This document shows positions 9,131 through 16,169 of a DNA stretch of 64,000 bases, in pieces. The notes under the pieces are model-generated. The model ran no database searches and was not told the origin of the DNA. It saw only the letters and a program-made list of their open reading frames with translations. Every line of letters begins with the position of its first letter. Within the stretch, counting starts at the first letter, position 1. The translations under genes were made by a program, and so were the position numbers. This DNA comes from UBA937 sp031549725. GTDB lineage: Bacteria; Spirochaetota; Spirochaetia; Treponematales; Breznakiellaceae. The stretch lies in assembly GCA_031549725.1 (NCBI GenBank), contig JAVBPH010000034.1:55195-119194 (forward strand). The letters run 5' to 3'.

Positions 9131-9275
9131 GCAGGCGGGTTTCATACCTTCTGTACGCTTTCGCGTACGAGCTTTAGGGCGATTCTTTGAAACAATAAAT
9201 AAATTGTTTTGCGTGTATGAAACCCGCATATAATCCTTACCTTACAGAACCAACATACACGCGGGGTTGTTGATT
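9131..9275 (+). repeat. Structured intergenic repeat, copy 1
   Basis: First of four related elements (others at 10399, 18250, 35180). A 13 bp perfect stem pairs GCGGGTTTCATAC (9135-9147) with GTATGAAACCCGC (9215-9227). An inner AAACAA/TTGTTT hairpin follows a GGGCGATTCTTTG block. The conserved run ending TACCTTACAGAACCAACAT comes next, then a GTTGATT end. Segment 9211-9219 (GCGTGTATG) can instead pair with 9254-9262 (CATACACGC), excluding the first stem. TTGATTC occurs at both edges of this copy. Confidence 0.85.
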
Positions 9276-9403
9276 CTTTTTGTCAGTTAAACATTAAAAC
9301 ACGGTTTTCAGGAAAACACAAGGTATAAATAATCTTATAAAAAGGTTGTAATTCCGACTTTTTGATAATGTATTTTTTATACAAAAATAATGATAGGAGG
9401 AAT

Positions 9404-9436
9404 AAAAAAAGGCTGCTTGAACAAAGCAGCCTTTTT
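9404..9436 (-). terminator. Rho-independent terminator (bidirectional) after lipoprotein gene
   Basis: GGCTGCTT (9411-9418) pairs with AAGCAGCC (9424-9431), with a 5-nt loop. There are seven A residues on the left (T-run for the minus strand) and five T residues on the right. It lies 40 nt past the stop of the lipoprotein gene at 9477 on the minus strand. Confidence 0.9.
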
Positions 9437-9476
9437 CATGAATGGGCTAATTAATCGGCCTTTTTACCTGGAAACC

Positions 9477-10028
9477 CTATTTTTTCACCGCTTTGGCGGG
9501 TTCCATAACAACACCGTTTACAAAGCTGGTAAGTATATCCAGGAAACGGTTGTCCCCCACGGTTCCGATATATAAACTAAAGGTATACCCATCCTTTACC
9601 CAGAGAGCCCTGGCGCTGGACATGGCATTAACACTTACCTTTACATCGGTATTCCCGATTTTTCTTACATCATTTTGTTCAAACTTATCATATACCCCGG
9701 AAATATCTTCCCCTTTGCCGGTATCCACCGCCACCCGGAACTGGGGTTTATTTGCCACATCGATAGAAAAATTCAGTTCCCCTATTCTGTCAGCAATAAG
9801 GACCACACTGTCCAGTTTGTAGTTGGGATAGGTTTTTACGGCAAAACCAGCCTTTTCGGAAAAATCCGGTTTATCATATGAAACCCTTGGATTGGGAACC
9901 TGAACTGAAGTTTTCTGGGACGCGGCTGCATCTCCTGTTGTCCCGGCACCTTTTGAATCGGAGGATGTACAGGAAACAACCATAAGTACCGCTGCCGCAC
10001 TAAGTAAAACTAAAAATCTTTTCATCAT
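9477..10028 (-). CDS. Predicted lipoprotein of unknown function
   Basis: 183 residues with a lipoprotein signal peptide (MMKRFLVLLSAAAVLMVVSC, lipobox VVSC, acylated Cys about residue 20), then a Ser/Gly/Ala-rich linker and a globular domain of about 130 residues beginning at PNPRVSYDKPDFSEKAG. The globular part alternates short beta-like segments (VKTYPNYKLDSVVLIADRIG, VSVNAMSSARALWVKDGYTF). I do not recognise the family. It is monocistronic with a strong terminator directly after it, and flanked on both sides by structured repeats. Presumably it is anchored in a membrane facing the periplasm. Confidence 0.8.
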   Translation of the reverse strand: MMKRFLVLLSAAAVLMVVSCTSSDSKGAGTTGDAAASQKTSVQVPNPRVSYDKPDFSEKAGFAVKTYPNYKLDSVVLIADRIGELNFSIDVANKPQFRVAVDTGKGEDISGVYDKFEQNDVRKIGNTDVKVSVNAMSSARALWVKDGYTFSLYIGTVGDNRFLDILTSFVNGVVMEPAKAVKK

Positions 10029-10187
10029 ATACTCCTAACTATGAAACAACCTTGACTATTGGTTTACTACATAAAATGTACATATTTTTTAATGTTTAAG
10101 CAAATTTTTACAGATAAGACTTTACTTATCATATGTTAGTGAAAATGTCTTCATCCAAAAATGTTAAAAAGATTCCCCGGGGTCACA

Positions 10188-10630
10188 AAACCTGTTTTTG
10201 CATTAGCTTGAGTTTTATATGATGAAAACAGTTCGGTAGGTGATCACATATCCCCGGTGAATAGCTGCACAATCCGCACAATTTCCGTGGTGCTTAGATG
10301 TTTTTACAGTGCAGCTGCGGTGGTCTTCGCCGTTCTTTTTGATTTCCCGGAATTGTCTTATAAACTCATCCTCAAGCTCATGTGCCCGGAATTTATTCGC
10401 AAGTGGGTTTAATACCTTCTGCACGCTCCCGGGTGCGAGGCTCTGGGGCGTTCTAAAAATCTTGTAAATGAAAATTGTATGGGTATTAAACCCACATAAA
10501 ATCCATACCTTACAGAACCAACAAACCTCGCTGCTCTGCCTCGCACGTGAAAGCGTGCAGAAGGTTTTTGATTACCCGATTTAAACATGCTCATTAATTC
10601 AATTTCCATGTCATTATTGTCTATCTGCAC
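10188..10630 (-). pseudogene. Decayed small Cys-rich protein gene interrupted by structured repeat copy 2
   Basis: A GTG start at 10630 behind AAGGAG opens a short frame (MQIDNNDMEIELMSMFKSGN) that runs into repeat copy 2. Beyond the repeat the minus strand continues NKFRAHELEDEFIRQFREIK, then SCTVKTSKHHGNCADC..IHRG. The last part resembles small proteins with a C-x-C...KxHGxCxxC...H...LPxC pattern. The terminal LPNCF block is present but in the +1 frame, after a frameshift near 10240, and two expected cysteines read as Arg and Ser. I therefore read this as a dead gene split by the element. That the first and last parts were one gene is inferred from their order and strand. Confidence 0.5.
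10399..10573 (+). repeat. Structured intergenic repeat, copy 2
   Basis: Stem GTGGGTTTAATACC (10403-10416) pairs with GGTATTAAACCCAC (10482-10495), 14 bp perfect. Compared with copy 3 the second pair has changed from C-G to T-A on both sides, a compensatory change. The TACCTTACAGAACCAACA block follows. This copy is the longest because its 3' hairpin is extended (CCTCGCACG...CGTGCAGAAGG). Those bases are also complementary to the 5' TTCTGCACGC...GCGAGG segment, giving a second long-range pairing. Confidence 0.8.
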
Positions 10631-10779
10631 AGGGAACTCCTTTCTTAGTAAGACTATCATTTAAAAATTAGTTTTTTACAAAAGTAAAATCAGCAACCTT
10701 GCCGTAGGGAGGTTCATTGTACGTTTGGGGAATGTATGGTATTATTTTTTAATATACCAAATATATCCGGAAGGTTTTT

Positions 10780-11442
10780 ATGAAAAGGAAGTTACTGCTT
10801 TTATTTTTCATTGCTTCAATATCCGTTGGCCTGGGCAGCCAGGAAATTCTTCGGGGTTATACAGGATTCTGGGAGTATAACCGGAAAATCACCCTGTTGG
10901 ATTTGATAGAATTTTATCCGGACCAGCTTCCTTACTTGCGAAATGAAATCTATGCCCGTTACGGCAGACCCTTTGTTACTGCGGTATATCGGGATTATTT
11001 TCTTGCTAAATCATGGTATAGGATCCGGCAGAACTACTCGGATGCCTGGCTTTCAAAGGCTGATTCGGAAAACGCCGAATTTATCCGTTCTATTGAACAA
11101 CCGTCTTTAAACTTTCAGGATACGGTAACCACGGTTTTAAAAAATATCGAGTATAAAAATAATAGCGTGTTGCTGACCTTTACTTCTAAAAAAAGTGTCC
11201 TCTGGACAGATCCTGCCGTTGATTTTGGTGCCTATGGATTAAACGGTTCTAATGCCCGGAATTTAGATTGGGTTGTCCTGGGAGACTGGATACTGGTTTA
11301 TGGACAGTCCTACTATACTGATTCCTACCAAGTGACGGCGTATAAGCTGGATCATAAAACCCGGAGGATCCTTGATTCGGTTTACGGTGAAGTAGAGAGG
11401 GAGGGTATGGAGAAATTAATCCAACTTCAAAACAACCGGTAA
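10780..11442 (+). CDS. Exported YARHG-domain protein
   Basis: 220 residues with a cleavable signal peptide (MKRKLLLLFFIASISVGLGS) and a YARHG-type domain at about 50-85. The motif is visible as LRNEIYARYGRPF followed by YFLAKSWYRIR. The domain is found in exported bacterial proteins and thought to act at the cell surface or in envelope binding; its precise role is unknown. The remaining C-terminal part (about 110-220) is beta-rich with no family I recognise. GGAAGG precedes the ATG. The stop codon touches the ATG of the downstream membrane protein (TAAATG), so the two are co-translated and probably work together. Confidence 0.8.
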   Translation: MKRKLLLLFFIASISVGLGSQEILRGYTGFWEYNRKITLLDLIEFYPDQLPYLRNEIYARYGRPFVTAVYRDYFLAKSWYRIRQNYSDAWLSKADSENAEFIRSIEQPSLNFQDTVTTVLKNIEYKNNSVLLTFTSKKSVLWTDPAVDFGAYGLNGSNARNLDWVVLGDWILVYGQSYYTDSYQVTAYKLDHKTRRILDSVYGEVEREGMEKLIQLQNNR

Positions 11443-12975
11443 ATGAAAAAGCTAAAGGATGACCTTCAAACTATTCCCCGGCGATTTACATTAGGTATAT
11501 GTTCCGTTGGAGCAATATGCTCATTTTGTATATTTCTTGTCGTTCTCAAAGTATGGAATGGCCCCTGCGGTTACGATATTTTCTATTACGCGCTGCAGAT
11601 CCGTGCCTTATCTGAAGCCGGGGCATTGTTATTCTCCGATCATTCCCTGGTCTATGGTTTTTTATTTCTGGTCAATCGTATTGTAAAAAATCCAATCCTG
11701 ACAACCCGGATTGTTTCTTCATTAAGTATATCCGCGGTTTATGTGTGCCTTTTATTCATTAGTTTCCGGAAAGGGTTTTCATGGTATAAAGTTGCCGCTG
11801 CAAGTATAGCTGTGTTTAATCCTGCCACTTTCTATTTGCTTCTGGAATTTACAAAGAACAGTTTTGCTCTGGCACTCTTCTTCCTGGCCTACCTTTTATT
11901 AAGTAATGATGATGGGAGAATACGTATTGATTTAAAAAACCGGTCCCGGGCGGTCAAATCCATTTTAGGTATAATTTTTTTAATATTGACTTTTTTTTCC
12001 CACAGAATAATGTTTATTTTGATTTTCTTTCTGATTATCCATAATACAGCAGCATATCTTTGGCAGGGGATAAAAGAATCCCAATATAGAAAAAGGATTA
12101 TCATAATAGGCAGTGTTTGTGTTGGCATTGGTTTAATTGTTTTTCTGTTAATAACCTGGAATAGAATTTCCGACCGGCTGCCTTATTTTAATATAACCGA
12201 ACCCTATCACCGAATTATCCAGCTGAGCAGTAACCAGCTTCTGCCGGGGGAGCGTATATTTTATCTCCTCACCCAGATATCATTGTTTTTCCTAATTCCC
12301 TTTATAACGGTAAAGTACAAACAATTGTTAAATCCGGTGTCTGTTTTTGCATATATGGGATGGCTGTTTGTATTTCCTTTTCTTGCATTTTCCTGGGATG
12401 AAATAGGCTTCAGACTGCTCATCCTTGCACCGGTCATTACAGCTCCCTGGGTAATGCAATTGAAATTTCCAATTATAAATACGGTTGTTGGTATATTGTT
12501 CCTTGTTGGTTGTATTCTGTTTACCCTTGAGTCGGCGCAGAATCTGGCTGATGTGAAGGGACCGGATTATCAATCCTATGCGGAGGAATTTGAAAACATA
12601 GAGGACCTTGTCCGGGGTCGGCGGGTAATTGCCCACCGGGGATTGGCGGGTTTCCTCTGGTATGAAAAGGGAATCTGGAGTGAAAACTTTACTCCCCGGA
12701 CGGAACAGGATTCATATCTCAGAATTGTTTTTGCCTTTGCCCCTGAGATATTTGATGTTTATGTGAATGAGGGAGAACCCTATCCCATTGCACTGAACAG
12801 CCGGTACACCCTCATGGAAGAATATTTATGGCAGCGGTTTTACCGGGACCGGGGGGATCTTTATTTCCTTACATCCGAATTGAATCCCTGGCAGCCCCGT
12901 CCCCAATCGGGATTTATTATAAACCGCAAAATTGCGGAACTGCTCAGTCCTGTTTCGGTTGTTTCCGGGCCTTAA
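11443..12975 (+). CDS. Polytopic membrane protein, possible GT-C type glycosyltransferase
   Basis: 510 residues with about ten hydrophobic segments over the first 370 residues, then a soluble C-terminal part of about 140 residues. The first periplasmic loop contains WNGPCGYDIFYYALQIRAL. An acidic residue early in loop 1 is typical of GT-C lipid-linked sugar transferases, and the hydrophobic pattern and C-terminal soluble domain also fit. No definitive family motif is visible, so an O-antigen-type or other polymer-handling membrane protein is possible. The ATG directly abuts the stop of the YARHG gene. The last 32 nt overlap the end of the convergent M15 peptidase gene. Confidence 0.65.
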   Translation: MKKLKDDLQTIPRRFTLGICSVGAICSFCIFLVVLKVWNGPCGYDIFYYALQIRALSEAGALLFSDHSLVYGFLFLVNRIVKNPILTTRIVSSLSISAVYVCLLFISFRKGFSWYKVAAASIAVFNPATFYLLLEFTKNSFALALFFLAYLLLSNDDGRIRIDLKNRSRAVKSILGIIFLILTFFSHRIMFILIFFLIIHNTAAYLWQGIKESQYRKRIIIIGSVCVGIGLIVFLLITWNRISDRLPYFNITEPYHRIIQLSSNQLLPGERIFYLLTQISLFFLIPFITVKYKQLLNPVSVFAYMGWLFVFPFLAFSWDEIGFRLLILAPVITAPWVMQLKFPIINTVVGILFLVGCILFTLESAQNLADVKGPDYQSYAEEFENIEDLVRGRRVIAHRGLAGFLWYEKGIWSENFTPRTEQDSYLRIVFAFAPEIFDVYVNEGEPYPIALNSRYTLMEEYLWQRFYRDRGDLYFLTSELNPWQPRPQSGFIINRKIAELLSPVSVVSGP

Positions 12976-13732
12976 GGATTAGTTCCGGACGGTATTCAAA
13001 ATGCATAGTATCAAAATGGTACCATTTTCCTCCCCAGATAAAACCGTGTTTTTCGAATATTTCAACAATCCTATAGGGTATGGAATTTTTATATTCCCCG
13101 GGTCCTTTCTGTTCCCATTGCCAGTAATGGCTTGGACCAACAGCTATATCCAGGGCTATACCAAAGGAATGCATGCTTAAGCGGTTGGTACCTGCCACAA
13201 CCCGGTAATTGAAGGTCCCTCCGGGAGGGATCAGGTACTTGTGATACTCCGGACCAAGCGTTTCAAGTTCGGAAATAATTTTTTCAAGCTTCTTATCAAT
13301 ACCAAATTTTGTGCTGATCAGCAGCCAGGGACCATTCAGGGAAGGCATCCATTGGACCGCCCTTAATGAAGACCGGATTTCCTTTTCATTTTTTCCATAC
13401 AGTCCTTTAAAAAAAGCGTCGGGGCGGAACCTGCCGGGATCATAATTGAATGCGGGCGGACGGTTTTGCTCGCCGGGAGGGTAGGGGAGGCTGAGCATAT
13501 CCTCTATATCCGGGTGGTCCAGGAGGGCCTCAAAACTTTTTATTTCCCCGTCATTATAGGGAACCCATGTCCCATCGGAAAAACGGATTCCTTTTCCGGA
13601 AACAGTTTCAAATGCACCCGGATAAGCAGTTTCCAGTATGCCCAAATCATCTTCCGCATCCGCATATAAAATACCGGCAGAAAATAAAAAAAGGATTCCC
13701 GTGATAATGAATACCATATTAGATCTCTTCAT
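12944..13732 (-). CDS. M15 family D-Ala-D-Ala carboxypeptidase-like protein
   Basis: 262 residues. An N-terminal hydrophobic export signal (MVFIITGILFLFSAGILYADA) targets it to the periplasm. The C-terminal part carries the zinc-peptidase signature of M15/VanY-type enzymes: SMHSFGIALDIA (His and Asp ligands) and WYHFDTMHFEYRPEL (catalytic Glu/His ligand region). It therefore likely cleaves peptidoglycan stem peptides or a related substrate. It is the last gene of a four-gene minus-strand operon and overlaps the sugar transferase gene by 14 nt. Its tail also overlaps the convergent gene by 32 nt. Substrate specificity cannot be read from sequence. Confidence 0.85.
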   Translation of the reverse strand: MKRSNMVFIITGILFLFSAGILYADAEDDLGILETAYPGAFETVSGKGIRFSDGTWVPYNDGEIKSFEALLDHPDIEDMLSLPYPPGEQNRPPAFNYDPGRFRPDAFFKGLYGKNEKEIRSSLRAVQWMPSLNGPWLLISTKFGIDKKLEKIISELETLGPEYHKYLIPPGGTFNYRVVAGTNRLSMHSFGIALDIAVGPSHYWQWEQKGPGEYKNSIPYRIVEIFEKHGFIWGGKWYHFDTMHFEYRPELILKARKQPKQD

Positions 13733-14363
13733 TTTTTCTTTCCTTTACGGATTGACGGTATGCAAGTACCGTAGGACCGGGAGGTCCATGGTTTGGTTTA
13801 GGTTGTGATATATATGATACCAAAGTAGCAAATAAGATTTTTATGTAATAACCGAAATTAAGCCTTCGGTTCAGCTGGAGATCCAGCCGGCGCTGTATTC
13901 TGCTGGGAAGAATTCCCTTTCGTTTAAGAAAAATCTGGGATAAGCCGGTCCAGCCTGGTTTCAGAATCCTGCGCTCCGCCGTATTTACAAGCATTGCATG
14001 TTCCGGTAGCAATGGGCGGGGGCCAACAAAACTTTCGGTGCCAATGATGATAAATAGTATTTCCGGAATTTCATCCAGATGGGTTTTCCTTAAAAATCTG
14101 CCCCAGGGAGGAATGCGTTCAGCTTCCAAATGGGCTCTGCCAATTGGAGGATTATCCTTTTCGGTGTCGTACATGCTTTTCAATTTGATATATGTGAAGA
14201 ATGTATTATTTTTTCCAGCCCTTTGGGAAACATAAAATAATTTTCCGAAAAAAATTGTCTGGGGAATTATAAGCAATACAAAAAAGACCAGGAAAAATGG
14301 CAGCAATATAAAAGCCAGCAGAAGATCAAAAAACCGTATTAAACAGGCGCTAAGAATTTTCAT
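13719..14363 (-). CDS. Bacterial sugar transferase (undecaprenyl-phosphate sugar-1-P transferase, short form)
   Basis: Monotopic phosphoglycosyl transferase (WcaJ/PglC-type catalytic domain) of 214 residues, about the length of the minimal PglC class. It has an N-terminal re-entrant hydrophobic segment (FFDLLLAFILLPFFLVFFVLL), then FYVSQRAGKNNTFFTYIKLKSM, the conserved GRFLRKTHLDEIPE block with the catalytic Asp-Glu, VGPRPLLPEH, and KPGWTGLSQ. It loads the first sugar phosphate on the lipid carrier for a surface glycan. Its start overlaps the racemase-like stop (ATGA), so the two are translationally coupled. Sugar specificity is unknown. Confidence 0.92.
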   Translation of the reverse strand: MKILSACLIRFFDLLLAFILLPFFLVFFVLLIIPQTIFFGKLFYVSQRAGKNNTFFTYIKLKSMYDTEKDNPPIGRAHLEAERIPPWGRFLRKTHLDEIPEILFIIIGTESFVGPRPLLPEHAMLVNTAERRILKPGWTGLSQIFLKRKGILPSRIQRRLDLQLNRRLNFGYYIKILFATLVSYISQPKPNHGPPGPTVLAYRQSVKERKNEEI

Positions 14364-15184
14364 ATGCGAAAATTAATCGGGATCTTTTTAAAGGGTAAAT
14401 CATAAAAGCCAAAGGCTTTTTCCGCGGATATTCTTGATGCCTTTTCATCTCCTGTGGTGTAATAAATCTGCATGTTGTTTATATGAGTGGTTTTGTTCCG
14501 GTAAATATTATCGGTTTTAAAAGTTTCCCCGGGAAACTCCGGCGTAAGCCTTTTCATACATTCATTAAACAGGGCATACACCGGATCAATAATGATAAGC
14601 CCCGGGTTGATATCGTGTATAATAGAAGATACCGCAGGGTAATGGGTACAGGCCAGAACGAGGGTGTCTATATTTCCTAAAACAGAAAATGTTTTTTCCA
14701 GGAAAGGAGGCACCGCTTCAAGGTTTCCGGCTTCAATAAATGCGGAGAGTTCCTGGGTTGGACAGGCGTTTACGGTATTACCCGCTGTTTTAAATGCTTT
14801 TTGATAGATTCCGCTTTCGATTGTCCGGCATCCGCCGATTATACCCACCCGGTTTCCTGTTGGAAGGGGATATGAAATAAAACTATGGATCAGACTTAAA
14901 ACATCTGCGGACATCGTGGAAGAAACTAGTGAAAGGAGTATACTGGACATGGCATTACAGGCCACAGCAATAGTATGTATTCCCATCTCCCGGGCAAATA
15001 CGGCGATTTCGTTCAAACGCATTTTAAGGCTTTGACCATCCTGCTTTCCGTATGGAATGCTTCCTGAATCGGAAAGATACAGCAGAGGTATATCCGGCAA
15101 TGCATTTTTGAGGTTTTGAAAAAGCGGGAGTCCGCCTATGCCCCAGTCCAATACCAGGAGTTTGTAATTCCGGATACTTGTCAT
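14360..15184 (-). CDS. Asp/Glu racemase superfamily protein (glutamate racemase-like)
   Basis: 274 residues from ATG 15184, which overlaps the methyltransferase stop as ATGA; a longer in-frame start lies inside the methyltransferase gene and is less likely. Both catalytic cysteines are seen: AVACNAMSS (about 75) and LVLACTHYP (about 180). The N-terminal glycine loop is LDWGIGGLPLF, where classical MurI has DSGVGG, so Ser is replaced by Trp. That change may alter the substrate or activity. In a MurI role it would supply D-Glu for peptidoglycan, consistent with the M15 peptidase two genes on. Genuine MurI activity is uncertain. Confidence 0.75.
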   Translation of the reverse strand: MTSIRNYKLLVLDWGIGGLPLFQNLKNALPDIPLLYLSDSGSIPYGKQDGQSLKMRLNEIAVFAREMGIHTIAVACNAMSSILLSLVSSTMSADVLSLIHSFISYPLPTGNRVGIIGGCRTIESGIYQKAFKTAGNTVNACPTQELSAFIEAGNLEAVPPFLEKTFSVLGNIDTLVLACTHYPAVSSIIHDINPGLIIIDPVYALFNECMKRLTPEFPGETFKTDNIYRNKTTHINNMQIYYTTGDEKASRISAEKAFGFYDLPFKKIPINFRI

Positions 15185-15891
15185 GATGAATACTCGCTTT
15201 TTCCGGAAATAAATAATGGTTTTGTACAAACCAGACCTATGGTCCTGCCCTTAAGACCCGTACTTAATATTTTTTGTTTTTCTATAATAAATTTTTCTTT
15301 GATACTTTTTTTTGCATCGGAAAATATCCGCTTTGGATGCAACTTTACCATTTCCTGCCAATCCCTGTTCTGTATCAGCTGGGATAATTTTCGGTAATAT
15401 TCCTGGTCCATACTATACTGCAGACGGGTTGCTATCCATGTTTTTATATATTTAGGAAGATAAACCGGGTTAAGGGAACCTGCGAAAAGATCTATAAGAA
15501 TAAAAACACCGTCCTGTTTTAAAACCCTGCGGATTTCTTTCAATGCCCTGTCCCATTGCATATAACGAAAACTCAAAAATGAAACAATCATATCAAAGCA
15601 TTCGTCATCAAACGGAAGGTTTTCCGCGGCTGCCTGGTAGATAGCAACATCATGTCCTAACCGTTCCTTGGCCAGCTGAAACATGGGACCGCTGGGTTCT
15701 GCGGCGGAAAGATTTGGAATTGTCCCAACCAATGCTTTTGAAAGATACCCGTTTCCGCAGCCCAGGTCCAAAAACGACAGTGGTTTATACCGCTGAATTT
15801 GTTTCTGTAACCAGGGCCATTCAAAATATCTTAAGCGGATATCCTCAAAAACACCGGCATATTCTTTGGCAACCGGATCATATATTTCCAT
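15181..15891 (-). CDS. Class I SAM-dependent methyltransferase
   Basis: Methyltransferase of the UbiE/Methyltransf_11 type, about 236 residues. Visible motifs are motif I FLDLGCGNGYLSKAL, the acidic AAEPSGPMF strand, LPFDDECFDMIVSFLSFRY and RRVLKQDGVFILIDL. Start ATG 15891 (MEIYDPVAKEYAG) is preferred; an in-frame ATG at 15912 is an alternative, and neither has a strong ribosome site. It is the first gene of the operon with the racemase-like, sugar transferase and M15 genes, all overlapping by 4-14 nt. The substrate is unknown; a sugar, lipid or amino-acid-derived envelope precursor is possible by context. Confidence 0.85.
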   Translation of the reverse strand: MEIYDPVAKEYAGVFEDIRLRYFEWPWLQKQIQRYKPLSFLDLGCGNGYLSKALVGTIPNLSAAEPSGPMFQLAKERLGHDVAIYQAAAENLPFDDECFDMIVSFLSFRYMQWDRALKEIRRVLKQDGVFILIDLFAGSLNPVYLPKYIKTWIATRLQYSMDQEYYRKLSQLIQNRDWQEMVKLHPKRIFSDAKKSIKEKFIIEKQKILSTGLKGRTIGLVCTKPLFISGKSEYSS

Positions 15892-16059
15892 GTATACCCA
15901 GTATACCAGCATTCCAGGGGATAGTTAAGTATGATTGGAAGACTGTTGGGGTTCATGAACCGGTGCTTACATTGGTTGATTTTTTAACGCCCTGGATGAA
16001 GGTTGAAACGTTTGTATGTGGTATGAACCTTCAGCCTGTATAATAATTTCCTCTGCAAC

Positions 16060-16101
16060 GAATATACCTCGAGGCTCCGCCCCGGGGTATATTCATTTTT
16101 T
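16060..16101 (+). terminator. Terminator-like hairpin in the leader of the radical SAM gene
   Basis: GAATATACC (16060-16068) pairs with GGTATATTC (16086-16094), followed by six T residues. A second hairpin, GAAGGTT...AACCTTC, sits just upstream near 15998-16034. No plus-strand gene precedes it, so it may be a leader attenuator of the radical SAM gene at 16170, or a terminator for an unseen transcript. Confidence 0.45.
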
Positions 16102-16169
16102 CCGGAATATCGAAATATTTGATATGCACTATACTTCATGTTTGAAATGGATAATACTATGAAATAATT

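Noticed and set aside
9015..9233. Short frames within the structured repeats with similar peptides (GFIPxxxLGRFFExxKKLFC)
   Set aside because: The similarity follows from the conserved repeat DNA; frames start outside the element at unrelated sites, and conservation is in stems and loops, not codon positions.
15913..16169. Cobalamin riboswitch in front of the radical SAM gene
   Set aside because: No B12-box-like GCCACTG segment or recognisable core is present, only two simple hairpins.
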